Below, in pieces: positions 35,909 through 44,143 of a stretch of 64,000 nucleotides of DNA (its first letter is position 1; each line of letters starts with the position of its first letter). Location: assembly GCF_037154075.1 (NCBI RefSeq), contig NZ_JBANRJ010000001.1, positions 421,001 to 485,000 of the forward strand, given 5' to 3'. The notes under the pieces are model-generated. The model did not search any database. It worked only from the letters and a program-made list of their open reading frames with translations, and was not told where the DNA came from. The translations under genes were made by a program, and so were the position numbers. This stretch comes from Sphingobium aromaticiconvertens (GTDB taxonomy: Bacteria > Pseudomonadota > Alphaproteobacteria > Sphingomonadales > Sphingomonadaceae).

Positions 35909-36726
35909 CGGACAAACTTCCCTATGCCGAGGTGATCGGTGACCCGATCGCACACAGCAAATCGCCGCTGATCCATAATTTCTGGCTCCAGGCGCTCGGC
36001 ATAGAGGCTGAATATCGCAAGACCCATGTCACGCCGGAGGGGCTGGCCGCCTATTTCCTGACGCGTCGGGCCGATCCCGACTGGCTGGGCTGCAATGTCA
36101 CCATCCCGCACAAGATCGCGGTGATGGACTATGCCGATGATCCGGGCGATGTGCGCGATCGTATCGGCGCAATGAACACCATCGCCTGTGAAACCGGCGG
36201 CCCGCTGGTCGGCACCAATACCGATTCGGGCGGCTTTCTCCAGCCGCTGATGCGCGACAAGTGGCAGGGGAAGAGTGCGGTCCTGATCGGTGCGGGCGGC
36301 GCGGCACGGGCAATCCTGTTCGCGCTGGCCAGCTATGGCGTCCCCAATATCACGGTGATGGCGCGCGACGCGGCCAAGGCGCAGGCGCTGCTCGATCGGG
36401 CGGGGGTGAAGGGGAATATCCTTTCGCTGACCGATCCGCTCCCGACCGCCGACCTCCTCGTCAACAGCAGTCCACTGGGCATGACCGGGCAATCGCCGCT
36501 GGACCTCGATCTTTCGCCGCTGTCGGCGACAGCCACTGTCTATGACATCGTTTATGCGCCGCTCGAAACCGGATTGCTGGCTGCTGCGCAGGCGCGGGGC
36601 CTGGCGACGATTGATGGCCTCGACATGCTGATCGGGCAGGCCGCGCTCGCCTTTGATATATTTTTCGACGCGCAGGCGCCGCGAGAGCGGGACGAGGAAT
36701 TGCGCGCGCTGCTGACCGCAGTCTGA
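35905..36726 (+). CDS. aroE: shikimate 5-dehydrogenase
   Basis: The 273-residue enzyme reduces 3-dehydroshikimate with NADPH. It has the substrate motif VIGDPIAHSKSPLIHN, catalytic lysine region NVTIPHKIAVM and the NADP-binding LIGAGGAARAILFAL. Its start overlaps the maf stop (ATGA), and coaE follows 11 bp later, in the usual alphaproteobacterial maf-aroE-coaE-dnaQ order. Confidence 0.95.
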   Translation: MTDKLPYAEVIGDPIAHSKSPLIHNFWLQALGIEAEYRKTHVTPEGLAAYFLTRRADPDWLGCNVTIPHKIAVMDYADDPGDVRDRIGAMNTIACETGGPLVGTNTDSGGFLQPLMRDKWQGKSAVLIGAGGAARAILFALASYGVPNITVMARDAAKAQALLDRAGVKGNILSLTDPLPTADLLVNSSPLGMTGQSPLDLDLSPLSATATVYDIVYAPLETGLLAAAQARGLATIDGLDMLIGQAALAFDIFFDAQAPRERDEELRALLTAV

Positions 36727-36737
36727 AAGCGGCAGAC

Positions 36738-37331
36738 ATGAAGATTTACGGTCTCACCGGCTCGATCGGTATGGGTAAGTCTGCCGTTGCCACGATGCTG
36801 CGACGGGAAGGCGTGCCTGTCTTCGATGCGGATGCGGAAGTGCATCACCTTCAGGGGCCGGGCGGTAGCTTGCTTGCCGCGATCGAAGCGCGCTTTCCCG
36901 GCACGACAGGCGCGAACGGCGTTGATCGCGCGAAGCTGGGCGCTACCGTATTCGGCGATCCCGCTGAATTGAAAGCGCTGGAGGCGATCGTCCATCCGGC
37001 GGTACGCGCTGCCCGCGCCCGATTTTTGCGCCATAACCGATCGCGCGCCGTCGTCGTCCTCGATATTCCGCTGTTGTTCGAGTCCGGAGGGCAGCGACGG
37101 CTGGCCGGCGTGATCGTCGTATCTGCCCCGGCATGGAAACAGCGCAGGCGCGTTTTGGCGCGGCCGGGCATGACGGCAGAAAAATTCCGCCGAATCCTGC
37201 ATTTGCAGACTCCGGACGCTGAAAAACGTCGTCGGGCGGACTATATCATCAACACCGGCACCACCATTGCGTCCACTCGGGCGCAGGTTCATGCCCTGGT
37301 TGCTTGCCTTGTGCGCAAAGCAGGCAGATAA
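36738..37331 (+). CDS. coaE: dephospho-CoA kinase
   Basis: The 197-residue kinase catalyses the last step of coenzyme A synthesis. The P-loop is TGSIGMGKSAVATML (residues about 6-20), DADAEVHHLQGPGG is the substrate region, and VVLDIPLLFESGG is the family Walker-B segment. It lies between aroE and dnaQ. Confidence 0.93.
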   Translation: MKIYGLTGSIGMGKSAVATMLRREGVPVFDADAEVHHLQGPGGSLLAAIEARFPGTTGANGVDRAKLGATVFGDPAELKALEAIVHPAVRAARARFLRHNRSRAVVVLDIPLLFESGGQRRLAGVIVVSAPAWKQRRRVLARPGMTAEKFRRILHLQTPDAEKRRRADYIINTGTTIASTRAQVHALVACLVRKAGR

Positions 37332-37358
37332 GAGAAAGACAGAGTCGGTTCGAGGGCA

Positions 37359-38060
37359 ATGCGCGAAATCATATTCGACACCGAAACCACGGGATTCGAC
37401 CCCGCATCCGGCGACCGCATGGTCGAAATCGGCTGCATCGAACTTATCAACCGCGTGCCTTCGGGCCGCACCTTCCACGCCTATTATAATCCCCAGCGCG
37501 ACATGCCTTCCGCGGCAGAGGCCGTGCATGGCCTGTCCATCACGTTCCTGAAGGACAAGCCACTTTTCGAGCATGGCGCACAGGAACTGCTCGACTTTCT
37601 GGAGGACAGCATGTTGGTCGCGCACAATGCGCGCTTCGACTTCGGCTTCCTTAATCATGAATTGAAGCGGTGCAGCAGGGCTGAGATATCGCTCGATCGC
37701 ATGATCGACACGGTGGCCATGGCACGCACGCTCCATCCAGGCGCCAAGCATAGTCTCGACGCGCTATGCACGCGCTATGGCATCGACCGCAGCCATCGCG
37801 TCAAGCATGGCGCGTTGCTCGACGCCGAATTGCTCGCGCAACTCTACATCGAATTGCGAGGAGGGCGTCAGATCGGCCTGTCTCTCGCACAGGAGGAAGC
37901 AGACAAGGCATATCGGGTGGAACCGGCGCAAGACGCCGCCGTTCGCCCTGTTCGTCCCGCGCGGGTTTTCATGGCCAGCGCGGAGGAGTTGGAGAGGCAT
38001 GCAGTGTTCGTCGCGACGCTCGACAAGCCGCTCTGGCTCGATGGGTCACACCCCGGCTGA
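37359..38060 (+). CDS. dnaQ: DNA polymerase III subunit epsilon (3'-5' proofreading exonuclease)
   Basis: The 233-residue protein begins EIIFDTETTGFDP, the Exo I motif with catalytic Asp and Glu. It continues with LVAHNARFDFGFLN (Exo II) and HGALLDAELLAQLY (Exo III, DEDDh histidine and aspartate). It is the proofreading subunit of the replicative polymerase. Its place at the end of the origin-proximal ppsR-maf-aroE-coaE-dnaQ run is conserved. Confidence 0.93.
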   Translation: MREIIFDTETTGFDPASGDRMVEIGCIELINRVPSGRTFHAYYNPQRDMPSAAEAVHGLSITFLKDKPLFEHGAQELLDFLEDSMLVAHNARFDFGFLNHELKRCSRAEISLDRMIDTVAMARTLHPGAKHSLDALCTRYGIDRSHRVKHGALLDAELLAQLYIELRGGRQIGLSLAQEEADKAYRVEPAQDAAVRPVRPARVFMASAEELERHAVFVATLDKPLWLDGSHPG

Positions 38061-38142
38061 CAACCGGAGCGGGACCTCCCGAAATCCGGGCTGTGCTGGA
38101 CCTTTGGTTCCGCCCATCCCGGCAAGAATAAGGAGAAGGCAT

Positions 38143-38736
38143 ATGGATATTCGTGTTTCCGGGCATCAGGTCGATACGGGTGACGCGCTCAAGGAGCATG
38201 TCTGGACGCGACTTGAAGCGATGGCCGAGAAATATTTTTCGCGCGCCATCTCTGCTCAGGCGACGTTCCGGCCCGCGCCGCACGGGGCCTTCCACTGCGA
38301 TATCGTTTGTCATGTAATGACCGGCCTGATCCTGAAAGGCGCGGGCGAGGCGCAGGACGCGCACCTTGCCTTCGACAAGGCGGCCGACAAGATTGAAAAG
38401 CAGCTGCGCCGATACACTCGCCGCCTGAAGGACAGGCATCTCCAGGCGGTGGCGGCAGAGGCTGTGCGCGTCAACGGCTTCAGCGTCGATGATATTGATG
38501 GCGCGGGCTATACCGTCTTTGCAAACGCACAGGAGGAAGAGGAAGCGGAGGATGCGCCTTTGATCGTTGCGGAAACCCGCGTCGATATTCCGCAAGCCAG
38601 CGTATCGGACGCGGTGATGATGTTGGATCTGCGCAACACCAACGCGCTGCTGTTCGTCAATGCCGGCACATCGGCCTATAATATGGTCTATCGTCGTCAT
38701 GACGGGACGATCGGCTGGGTCGAACCGCGGGTCTGA
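38143..38736 (+). CDS. hpf: long-form ribosome hibernation promoting factor (HPF/RaiA)
   Basis: The 197-residue protein has an N-terminal S30AE/HPF domain (IRVSGHQVDTGDALKEHVW to about residue 100) and a C-terminal dimerisation domain with NALLFVNAGTSAYNMVYRRHDGTIGWVEP. This is the long form that makes 100S ribosome dimers in stationary phase. The start at 38143 follows AAGGAGAAGG. In many bacteria hpf sits with rpoN and ptsN; ptsN follows here, but no rpoN is present. Confidence 0.92.
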   Translation: MDIRVSGHQVDTGDALKEHVWTRLEAMAEKYFSRAISAQATFRPAPHGAFHCDIVCHVMTGLILKGAGEAQDAHLAFDKAADKIEKQLRRYTRRLKDRHLQAVAAEAVRVNGFSVDDIDGAGYTVFANAQEEEEAEDAPLIVAETRVDIPQASVSDAVMMLDLRNTNALLFVNAGTSAYNMVYRRHDGTIGWVEPRV

Positions 38737-38759
38737 TCCCATGCCGACATAACACCAGG

Positions 38760-38791
38760 GGCCGCCTGTTGACCTGCCGGGGCAGGCGGCC
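38760..38791. other. hairpin between hpf and ptsN
   Basis: GGCCGCCTG and CAGGCGGCC are perfect 9-base arms around a 14-base loop. There is no strong U-tract after it, so it may be an attenuator or RNA-processing hairpin between the two genes rather than a full terminator. Confidence 0.5.
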
Positions 38792-38876
38792 TATTGCGCC
38801 GGACTTTAAGATTCCGCGCGCCGTGCCATTTCCTGTGACAGAGGGAGAATGAGAGGCCCGGCCATCCGAGTTGGAC

Positions 38877-39344
38877 ATGATGCATTTCCACGATATTGTT
38901 TTGCCTGCCGCAGCGGCTACAGAGCTGGCGGCCAACGGCAAGAAGGCACTTTTTCAGAAGCTGAGTGATCTGGCGGCCACCGCCTATGGGCTGGACAGCG
39001 GTCAGGTGTTCGAGGCGCTGACCGAACGCGAGCGATTGGGGTCGACCGGATTTGGCGGCGGCGTCGCTATCCCCCATGCAAAGATAGAGGGGCTGGAGAA
39101 GATGTGCGGCATCGTCGTACTGCTCAACCCCGCGATCGAGTTCGACGCGGTGGACGATGCCCCGGTCGATGTCGTCTTCGCGCTCCTCTCACCGCTCGAC
39201 AGCGGCGCCGAACATCTCAAGACATTGGCGCGGGTGTCCCGCTATCTGCGGGACGAAGCACAGATCAGCCGTCTGCGCGGAGCAGGCTCGACCGAAGCCC
39301 TCTACGCCCTTCTGGGTGGCAATGAGGCGCGTGACGCAGCCTGA
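38877..39344 (+). CDS. ptsN: PTS IIA-like nitrogen-regulatory protein (EIIA-Ntr)
   Basis: The 155-residue protein has the EIIA fold with the phosphorylated histidine in GGVAIPHAKIEG and the family segment ALTERERLGSTGFG. It takes phosphate from NPr and regulates K+ and nitrogen-related targets. ATG codons at 38877 and 38880 fit best; a TTG at 38871 is also in frame. The next gene starts inside its 3' end (23-bp overlap). Confidence 0.92.
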   Translation: MMHFHDIVLPAAAATELAANGKKALFQKLSDLAATAYGLDSGQVFEALTERERLGSTGFGGGVAIPHAKIEGLEKMCGIVVLLNPAIEFDAVDDAPVDVVFALLSPLDSGAEHLKTLARVSRYLRDEAQISRLRGAGSTEALYALLGGNEARDAA

Positions 39345-39822
39345 GGGCATCGTCGCGCCCAGCGGCGAGGCCGCGCACTTTCGTGCGCTGGAGCAGCTTT
39401 ATCGTTCAGCGCCGATCAACCGGATGTTCCAGTCTGAACTGTCAATTCCGTCCGCTGGACTGTCGGTGATTGATTTCGACGTCGATGAATCGGCGTTTCA
39501 CGCGGCTGGCGCGGTCCACGGCACTGTCTATTTCAAGATGCTCGACGATGCGGCCTTCTACGCTGCCAACAGCCTGGTCAGCGATCGCTTTCTGTTGACC
39601 ACCGCTTTCAACCTCCTCTTTACCCGTCCGATCGGGCCGGGCCGAATCAGGGCCGAAGGTCGCTGGATCAGCGGCAAACGCCGCGTCTATGTGGCCGAAG
39701 CCAGCCTGATCGATTCGGATGGCGAAGAGGTTGGGCGTGGAACCGGCACCTTCATGCGTTCCCAGTTCCCGCTCTCGTCGCTCCCGGGATATGCGGGCGC
39801 GGCTGCGGAGCAAAAACGCTGA
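39322..39822 (+). CDS. PaaI-family hot-dog thioesterase
   Basis: The 166-residue protein has a hot-dog fold pattern: the AAGAVHGTVYFKMLDDAAFYA segment (20 residues plus one, with the conserved HG and D) and the late strands GRIRAEGRWISGKRRVYVAEA. Such enzymes hydrolyse acyl-CoA thioesters, often phenylacetyl-CoA-like ones. The start overlaps ptsN; a GTG at 39331 is an alternative. The stop is 1 bp before DUF1491. Confidence 0.8.
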   Translation: MRRVTQPEGIVAPSGEAAHFRALEQLYRSAPINRMFQSELSIPSAGLSVIDFDVDESAFHAAGAVHGTVYFKMLDDAAFYAANSLVSDRFLLTTAFNLLFTRPIGPGRIRAEGRWISGKRRVYVAEASLIDSDGEEVGRGTGTFMRSQFPLSSLPGYAGAAAEQKR

Positions 39823-39823
39823 A

Positions 39824-40162
39824 ATGACCGATGGACGGCTGACCAGCGCCATGCTGGCGGGCGCCCTGATCCGCCGGACGCAGGGCGCGGGGGGCTTTGC
39901 CATGGTGCTGGTGAAGGGCGATCCGATAAGCGGTGTCATTCTGGTGCAGGCGCTTGAAAAGGGAGAGGAAATAGGTCTGTTCGAACGAGTTTCGGACTAT
40001 GCGGGCGGCTATCGGTTAACCGCATGCGGTCCGGCGGCCGACTCCGAACCCGGCGCCATGACGGCCTATATCGAGCGTCGCCGCCGTTCCGATCCCGATC
40101 TGTGGGTCATAGAACTCGATATCGTAGATGCCGAACGGTTCGCCGCTGAAACGATCTGCTGA
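39824..40162 (+). CDS. DUF1491 family protein
   Basis: The 112-residue protein matches DUF1491, a small alphaproteobacterial family with SAMLAGALIRRTQGAGGFAM and a C-terminal RRRSDPDLWVIELD. No function is known to me. It is one base after the thioesterase stop, so the pair is likely co-translated. The ATG at 39824 is used, because the frame upstream overlaps the thioesterase gene. Confidence 0.85.
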   Translation: MTDGRLTSAMLAGALIRRTQGAGGFAMVLVKGDPISGVILVQALEKGEEIGLFERVSDYAGGYRLTACGPAADSEPGAMTAYIERRRRSDPDLWVIELDIVDAERFAAETIC

Positions 40163-40344
40163 TCGTTGACAGGATGGAACGGTCCCACCATAGGCTCCCC
40201 CACGCTTAACGCGCAGGTTGTCGGATCAGTCCAAGGGGGTCTCGGTTCGGTAAACACGCAGACGGGGGGCGGCCAGACGTCTGGATAAGAAGTGAGTTAA
40301 AACCCGAACGTCGTCGGCCAAGAACCGCACGAACCAGAGTAATA

Positions 40345-41025
40345 ATGAGTTTCCGTTTGAAAGCCGCGACATTCGCGGCGCTTGCCCTGTCCGCCATTGC
40401 TGCGGTCACGGCCACTGATATGTCGAGCGCTGCCAGCGCCAACCTATCTGCGACGACGATGTCGTCCACCGGTACGCTTCCGGTAGAAACCCTTAAGGGA
40501 CTGAATGTTCCTTCGACGCCCGGGCAGCAGCCCGCGGTCGTCTTCTCGGCGCCCCGCGAAGTGGTGCAGTCGACTCAATCCAACATCACCGATCCTGATG
40601 CCGCCGTCGAAGCGACGAGCCTGGCTGCCCTTGTCGATGCCCATGGCGACGCTGAGGATGTGGACGGTGACATGCGCTGCCTTGCCGGCGCGGTCTATTT
40701 CGAATCCAAGGGTGAAAGCCTGGAAGGCCAGTTGGCTGTTGCGCGCGTGGTTATCAATCGCGCCAAGTCCGGCCGCTTCGCCAACAGCCTTTGCGGTGTC
40801 GTCTATCAGCGTGGCCAGTTCAGCTTCGTGCGCGGTAATGACATGCCGCCGATCCGCACGGCTGGCGAATCGTGGCGTGAAGCCGTCGCCATCGCCCAGA
40901 TCGCGATGAACGATAGCTGGGATAGCCGGGCGGAGGGTGCGCTTTTCTTCCATGCTCGCCGCGTCGCGCCGGGCTGGGGCAAGCCCAGGCTCGCGTCGAT
41001 CGACAATCATATTTTCTATCGCTGA
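40345..41025 (+). CDS. SleB-like cell wall hydrolase
   Basis: The 226-residue protein has a signal peptide (LKAATFAALALSAIAAV) and a linker of about 85 residues. A SleB/CwlJ-type Hydrolase_2 domain follows, with CLAGAVYFESKGESLEGQ (catalytic Glu), VVINRAKSGRF and FSFVRG. Members cleave peptidoglycan glycan strands. A cell-wall remodelling role in the periplasm is likely. The 182 bp before it hold no gene. Confidence 0.88.
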   Translation: MSFRLKAATFAALALSAIAAVTATDMSSAASANLSATTMSSTGTLPVETLKGLNVPSTPGQQPAVVFSAPREVVQSTQSNITDPDAAVEATSLAALVDAHGDAEDVDGDMRCLAGAVYFESKGESLEGQLAVARVVINRAKSGRFANSLCGVVYQRGQFSFVRGNDMPPIRTAGESWREAVAIAQIAMNDSWDSRAEGALFFHARRVAPGWGKPRLASIDNHIFYR

Positions 41026-41082
41026 TCGTGTTTCCGTCCTGTTTTCGCATCCTGTGATGCTTCGGGACTGATCGCTTGCAAA

Positions 41083-41117
41083 GATCCGATACGGCCAGAG
41101 GCTGCGTCGGGTCTTTT
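41083..41117 (+). terminator. weak terminator-like hairpin after the SleB-like gene
   Basis: GATCCGA pairs with TCGGGTC (one G-U pair) over a 17-base loop and is followed by TTTT. The stem is short and the loop long. Confidence 0.35.
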
Positions 41118-41122
41118 CATTT

Positions 41123-41137
41123 GTTCCCTTCCTGTTC
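41123..41137 (+). promoter_or_regulatory. LexA (SOS) box upstream of mmcB
   Basis: GTTC-CCTTCCT-GTTC is an exact match to the alphaproteobacterial LexA operator, the direct repeat GTTC-N7-GTTC. It ends 12 bp before the mmcB start codon, where bound LexA would block transcription. Caulobacter mmcB is a known SOS-regulated gene. Confidence 0.8.
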
Positions 41138-41149
41138 TATATCATCCCG

Positions 41150-41650
41150 ATGATCACAGAGTCTGCAGCACATTGTTCACCCCTGACCGATGGCACCGCG
41201 TTGGCGGTGGCGCGTGGAACGCTCCGGCTTTTCTTTCGCCATGACATGACCGGCATGTTGGAAGTGCCGCTGCCCAATGGGCGGCGCGCGGATATCATGG
41301 CGATCGACGCGGCTGGACGGCTCACCATTGTCGAAATCAAATGCTCGCGCGCCGACCTGCTGGGCGATGCTAAATGGCCCGACTATTTTGACTATTGCGA
41401 CCGTTTTTTCTGGGCAGTTCCAGCGGGCTTCGATCTCTCACCCTTTGAAGGGGAAGCGCTGTGGCCGACGCGCACGGGATTGATCGTCGCCGATCAATAT
41501 GATGCGGAACTGGTGCGGCCAGCCCCTGTCGAGCCGCTCGCCGCAGCCCGGCGCAAGGCCGAAACGCTACGCTTCGCTCGCCGGGCTGCGCGACGTCTCA
41601 CCCTGTTGGCTGACCCGGATCATGTCCGGGATGACAGCTGGCAGGCTTAA
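41150..41650 (+). CDS. mmcB: MmcB family DNA repair protein
   Basis: The 166-residue protein has a restriction-endonuclease-like core: RRADIMAID, then IVEIKCSRADLLGDAKWPDY, with the D-...-ExK arrangement (Asp, Glu, Lys) of PD-(D/E)XK nucleases. MmcB takes part in mitomycin C-damage repair in Caulobacter. The perfect LexA box just before it supports SOS control. Its stop overlaps the end of the convergent ankyrin gene. Confidence 0.9.
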   Translation: MITESAAHCSPLTDGTALAVARGTLRLFFRHDMTGMLEVPLPNGRRADIMAIDAAGRLTIVEIKCSRADLLGDAKWPDYFDYCDRFFWAVPAGFDLSPFEGEALWPTRTGLIVADQYDAELVRPAPVEPLAAARRKAETLRFARRAARRLTLLADPDHVRDDSWQA

Positions 41651-42243
41651 AAAACCGGGCCTTGCACTGGCCCCTTGGGTGTGGCTGGCTTGGCAGCGTC
41701 CAGCGCTTCCAATAGGCCGGGGGTTCGCGAATCGCGTTTGCCATAGTCGCGGGCGGACATGCCCGCGATGCTGTCGCGCTTGTCGACATTCGCGCCATTG
41801 GTGACGAGCAGGCGCACCAGTCCGACATCGCGTAGCTGGACGGCGCGGATCAGCGGGGTTTCGCCACTGTCGTTGCTTTTGTCGACCTGTGCGCCCCGTG
41901 CGATGAGGGATTGCACGGCATCCTCAAACCGAACCTGCACAGCATCCATCAATGGGGTGTTGCCGTCATTGTCGGCCAGGTTGGGATTGGCGCCCTTTGC
42001 CAGCAGGAAATTGACCCAGGTCGAATCGCGGCGGGCGACCACGATGTGCAGCGCATTTTCGCCTGTCGTGACGTCCCGACTGTTGATAACCGTCGATCCC
42101 GGCTTTTCGAGCAGTTTCGTCGCCTTGTCCCCATCGCGATCCTTGACCGCTTTCAGAAAATTATAATTGTCGGAAAACTGCGCCAGCGCGACCGTAGGAG
42201 AGAGCGCGGCGAGCGCCAGCAGCGCACCCAGAAGCTTGATCAT
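41647..42243 (-). CDS. exported ankyrin-repeat protein
   Basis: The protein has a signal peptide (IKLLGALLALAALSPTVALA) and four or five ankyrin repeats, for example TGENALHIVVARRDSTWVNF, DGNTPLMDAVQ and SGETPLIRAVQLRDVGLVRL. It probably mediates protein contacts in the periplasm; no partner is evident. The start is uncertain: the ATG at 42243 gives a clean signal peptide (198 residues), while 42282, 42285 and 42300 are in frame upstream. Confidence 0.85.
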   Translation of the reverse strand: MIKLLGALLALAALSPTVALAQFSDNYNFLKAVKDRDGDKATKLLEKPGSTVINSRDVTTGENALHIVVARRDSTWVNFLLAKGANPNLADNDGNTPLMDAVQVRFEDAVQSLIARGAQVDKSNDSGETPLIRAVQLRDVGLVRLLVTNGANVDKRDSIAGMSARDYGKRDSRTPGLLEALDAAKPATPKGPVQGPVF

Positions 42244-42341
42244 CCATCCCGCCCGCATCCCCTGTGCGCGTCGTCCTGTCATCATGTCCGCCCTGTTCAT
42301 ATTTGCAAAAAAGCCCTTAGCAGGGCATGGCTGGCTACGCC

Positions 42342-42980
42342 ATGAACAAAGCGCTGATTTCCGCCACACTTTGCGCCCTGACGCTGCTCTCCGCCTGCAA
42401 TATGGGGGCTGGCGGCAACGCATCAAGCGGCTCTGACAGTATCCAGGGTGAACTGACCGGCGCACGCATCGGTGCGCCCTTCACCCTGACCGATCAGGAC
42501 GGTAGATCCGTCCGCTGGCAGGATTTCGACGGCAAATATCGCCTCGTCTATTTCGGCTATACTTATTGCCCTGACGTTTGCCCGGTCGATCTCCAGCGAA
42601 TAACGCAGGCTTTTGCCCGGTTCGAGAAGGCAGAACCTGCGCTCGCGGCGAAGGTCCAGCCGATCTTCATCAGTGTCGATCCTGAGCGCGACACGCCTGC
42701 GGTACTCAAAACCTATGTCGCCGCCTTCCACCCGCGCCTCATCGGCTTGACCGGCACGTCCGACCAGATCGCGAAGGTAGCCAAGGATTTCGTCGTCATT
42801 TACGGCAAGGAGAAGAGCGAGGGCGCAAGCGACTATCTGGTCAGCCACAGCCGTACTCCCTATCTCTTCGGAACGAAGGGCGAGCCAATCGCGCTGGTGC
42901 CGGTGGATGATCCCTCGACGCCAGAGGATGACGGCGCGCCGGACAAGGTGCTGGCGGCTTTGCAAAAATGGGTGAAGTGA
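42342..42980 (+). CDS. SCO1/SenC family copper chaperone lipoprotein
   Basis: The 212-residue protein has a lipobox (LSAC) and a thioredoxin-like SCO domain. The copper-binding CPDVC is in YFGYTYCPDVCPVDLQR, and the conserved histidine is in YLVSHSRTPYLF. SCO proteins deliver copper to cytochrome c oxidase CuA; no oxidase gene is near. The ATG at 42342 is preferred over 42327. The 3' end overlaps the YcgN gene by 13 bp. Confidence 0.92.
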   Translation: MNKALISATLCALTLLSACNMGAGGNASSGSDSIQGELTGARIGAPFTLTDQDGRSVRWQDFDGKYRLVYFGYTYCPDVCPVDLQRITQAFARFEKAEPALAAKVQPIFISVDPERDTPAVLKTYVAAFHPRLIGLTGTSDQIAKVAKDFVVIYGKEKSEGASDYLVSHSRTPYLFGTKGEPIALVPVDDPSTPEDDGAPDKVLAALQKWVK

Positions 42981-43402
42981 ATTTCTGGGAAAAACCGCTC
43001 GACCAGCTGGACCGCGCCCAGTGGGAGGCGCTGTGCGACGGCTGTGGCAAATGTTGCCTGCACAAGGCGGAGGATGAGGACACAGGCCGCATCTATCCCA
43101 CCAACGTCGCCTGCCGCCTGCTCGATCGGGTGAGCGGCCAGTGCACCAACTACCGCCATCGTCGCCAGTTCGTGCCCGACTGCGTGCGCCTGACGCCCAA
43201 GCTGGTTGACGAAATCGGCTGGCTGCCACGGACCTGCGCCTATCGTCTGCGTGGCGAAGGGAAGCCGCTGCCCGACTGGCATTATCTGATCAGTGGCGAT
43301 CGCGAAGCGGTGCATCGCGCGGGGGAATCGGTGCGCGGCTGGACCGTGGCGGAGGTGGATGCAGGGGATCTGGAAAACCATCTTGTCGATCGGGACATCT
43401 GA
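42968..43402 (+). CDS. YcgN family cysteine cluster protein (UPF0260)
   Basis: The 144-residue protein begins with the YcgN N-terminus FWEKPLDQLDRAQWEALCDG and a cysteine cluster CDGCGKCCLHK, with further cysteines in NVACRLL, GQCTNY and DCVRL. It probably binds a metal or Fe-S centre; the function is unknown. It overlaps the SCO gene by 13 bp and the metalloprotease gene by about 44 bp. Confidence 0.9.
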   Translation: MGEVNFWEKPLDQLDRAQWEALCDGCGKCCLHKAEDEDTGRIYPTNVACRLLDRVSGQCTNYRHRRQFVPDCVRLTPKLVDEIGWLPRTCAYRLRGEGKPLPDWHYLISGDREAVHRAGESVRGWTVAEVDAGDLENHLVDRDI

Positions 43403-44099
43403 AACACCCTCAATATTGGTCGATGGCGTCGCGGTCCCCGTGCGTGTGCGCCGCTCGGCCCGCGCCCGCAGCTATCGCCTGACCCTCGACAGCAAGGATG
43501 GAGGGCTGCGCCTCTCGCTCCCCACCCGCGCTAACCTCAAGCGCGCGCTTGGCTGGGCGCAGGACCATGAAGACTGGGTCCGTCAACAGATATCGACCCG
43601 CCCGGATGGCGTATCCTTGGCAGACGGTGCGCTGTTCGCGCTGGAGGGACATGAGATCCAGATCGTCTGGCAATCCGGCACGACCCGCCGCATTCGATTG
43701 GAGGAGGGGCAGCTGATCGTCGGCGGTCCGGCCGAGTCCGTGGAACAACGCGTGCTGCGCTGGCTCAAGGCGCGTGCAAAGGCCGTGCTGGAAACCGAAA
43801 CGCGCGCTCTGGCGGCGGCGCATGGGCTGACCGTGGCGTCGGTGGGCGTGGGCGACACGCGATCGCGCTGGGGCAGCTGCACGTCGAGGGGCGCCATCCG
43901 CTATAGCTGGCGCTTGATCCTGGCGCCGCCTTTCGTCCGTCGATCGACCGTCGCCCATGAACTGGCGCACCTTATCCACATGGACCACAGCCCCGCCTTC
44001 CATGCTGCCCACGCCCGGATATTGGGCAGCGATCCGAAGCCTGCGCGGGCCTGGCTGAAGGCGCATGGCGCCGGGTTGCACCGGATTGGCGCGGGTTAG
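43359..44099 (+). CDS. YgjP/SprT-like zinc metalloprotease
   Basis: The 246-residue protein matches the YgjP/WLM-like (M48-related) family: RSRWGSCTSRGAIRYSWRL, then the zinc motif HELAHLIHMDHSPAFH. The substrate is unknown. The ATG at 43359 follows GGAGGTGG; the frame is open upstream to 43293 but overlaps YcgN more. A TTG at 43383 is another possible start. Confidence 0.85.
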   Translation: MQGIWKTILSIGTSETPSILVDGVAVPVRVRRSARARSYRLTLDSKDGGLRLSLPTRANLKRALGWAQDHEDWVRQQISTRPDGVSLADGALFALEGHEIQIVWQSGTTRRIRLEEGQLIVGGPAESVEQRVLRWLKARAKAVLETETRALAAAHGLTVASVGVGDTRSRWGSCTSRGAIRYSWRLILAPPFVRRSTVAHELAHLIHMDHSPAFHAAHARILGSDPKPARAWLKAHGAGLHRIGAG

Positions 44100-44143
44100 C
44101 GCGGATCATAGCTTCCGCGCTTCGTGGCTCCTACATAGATACA

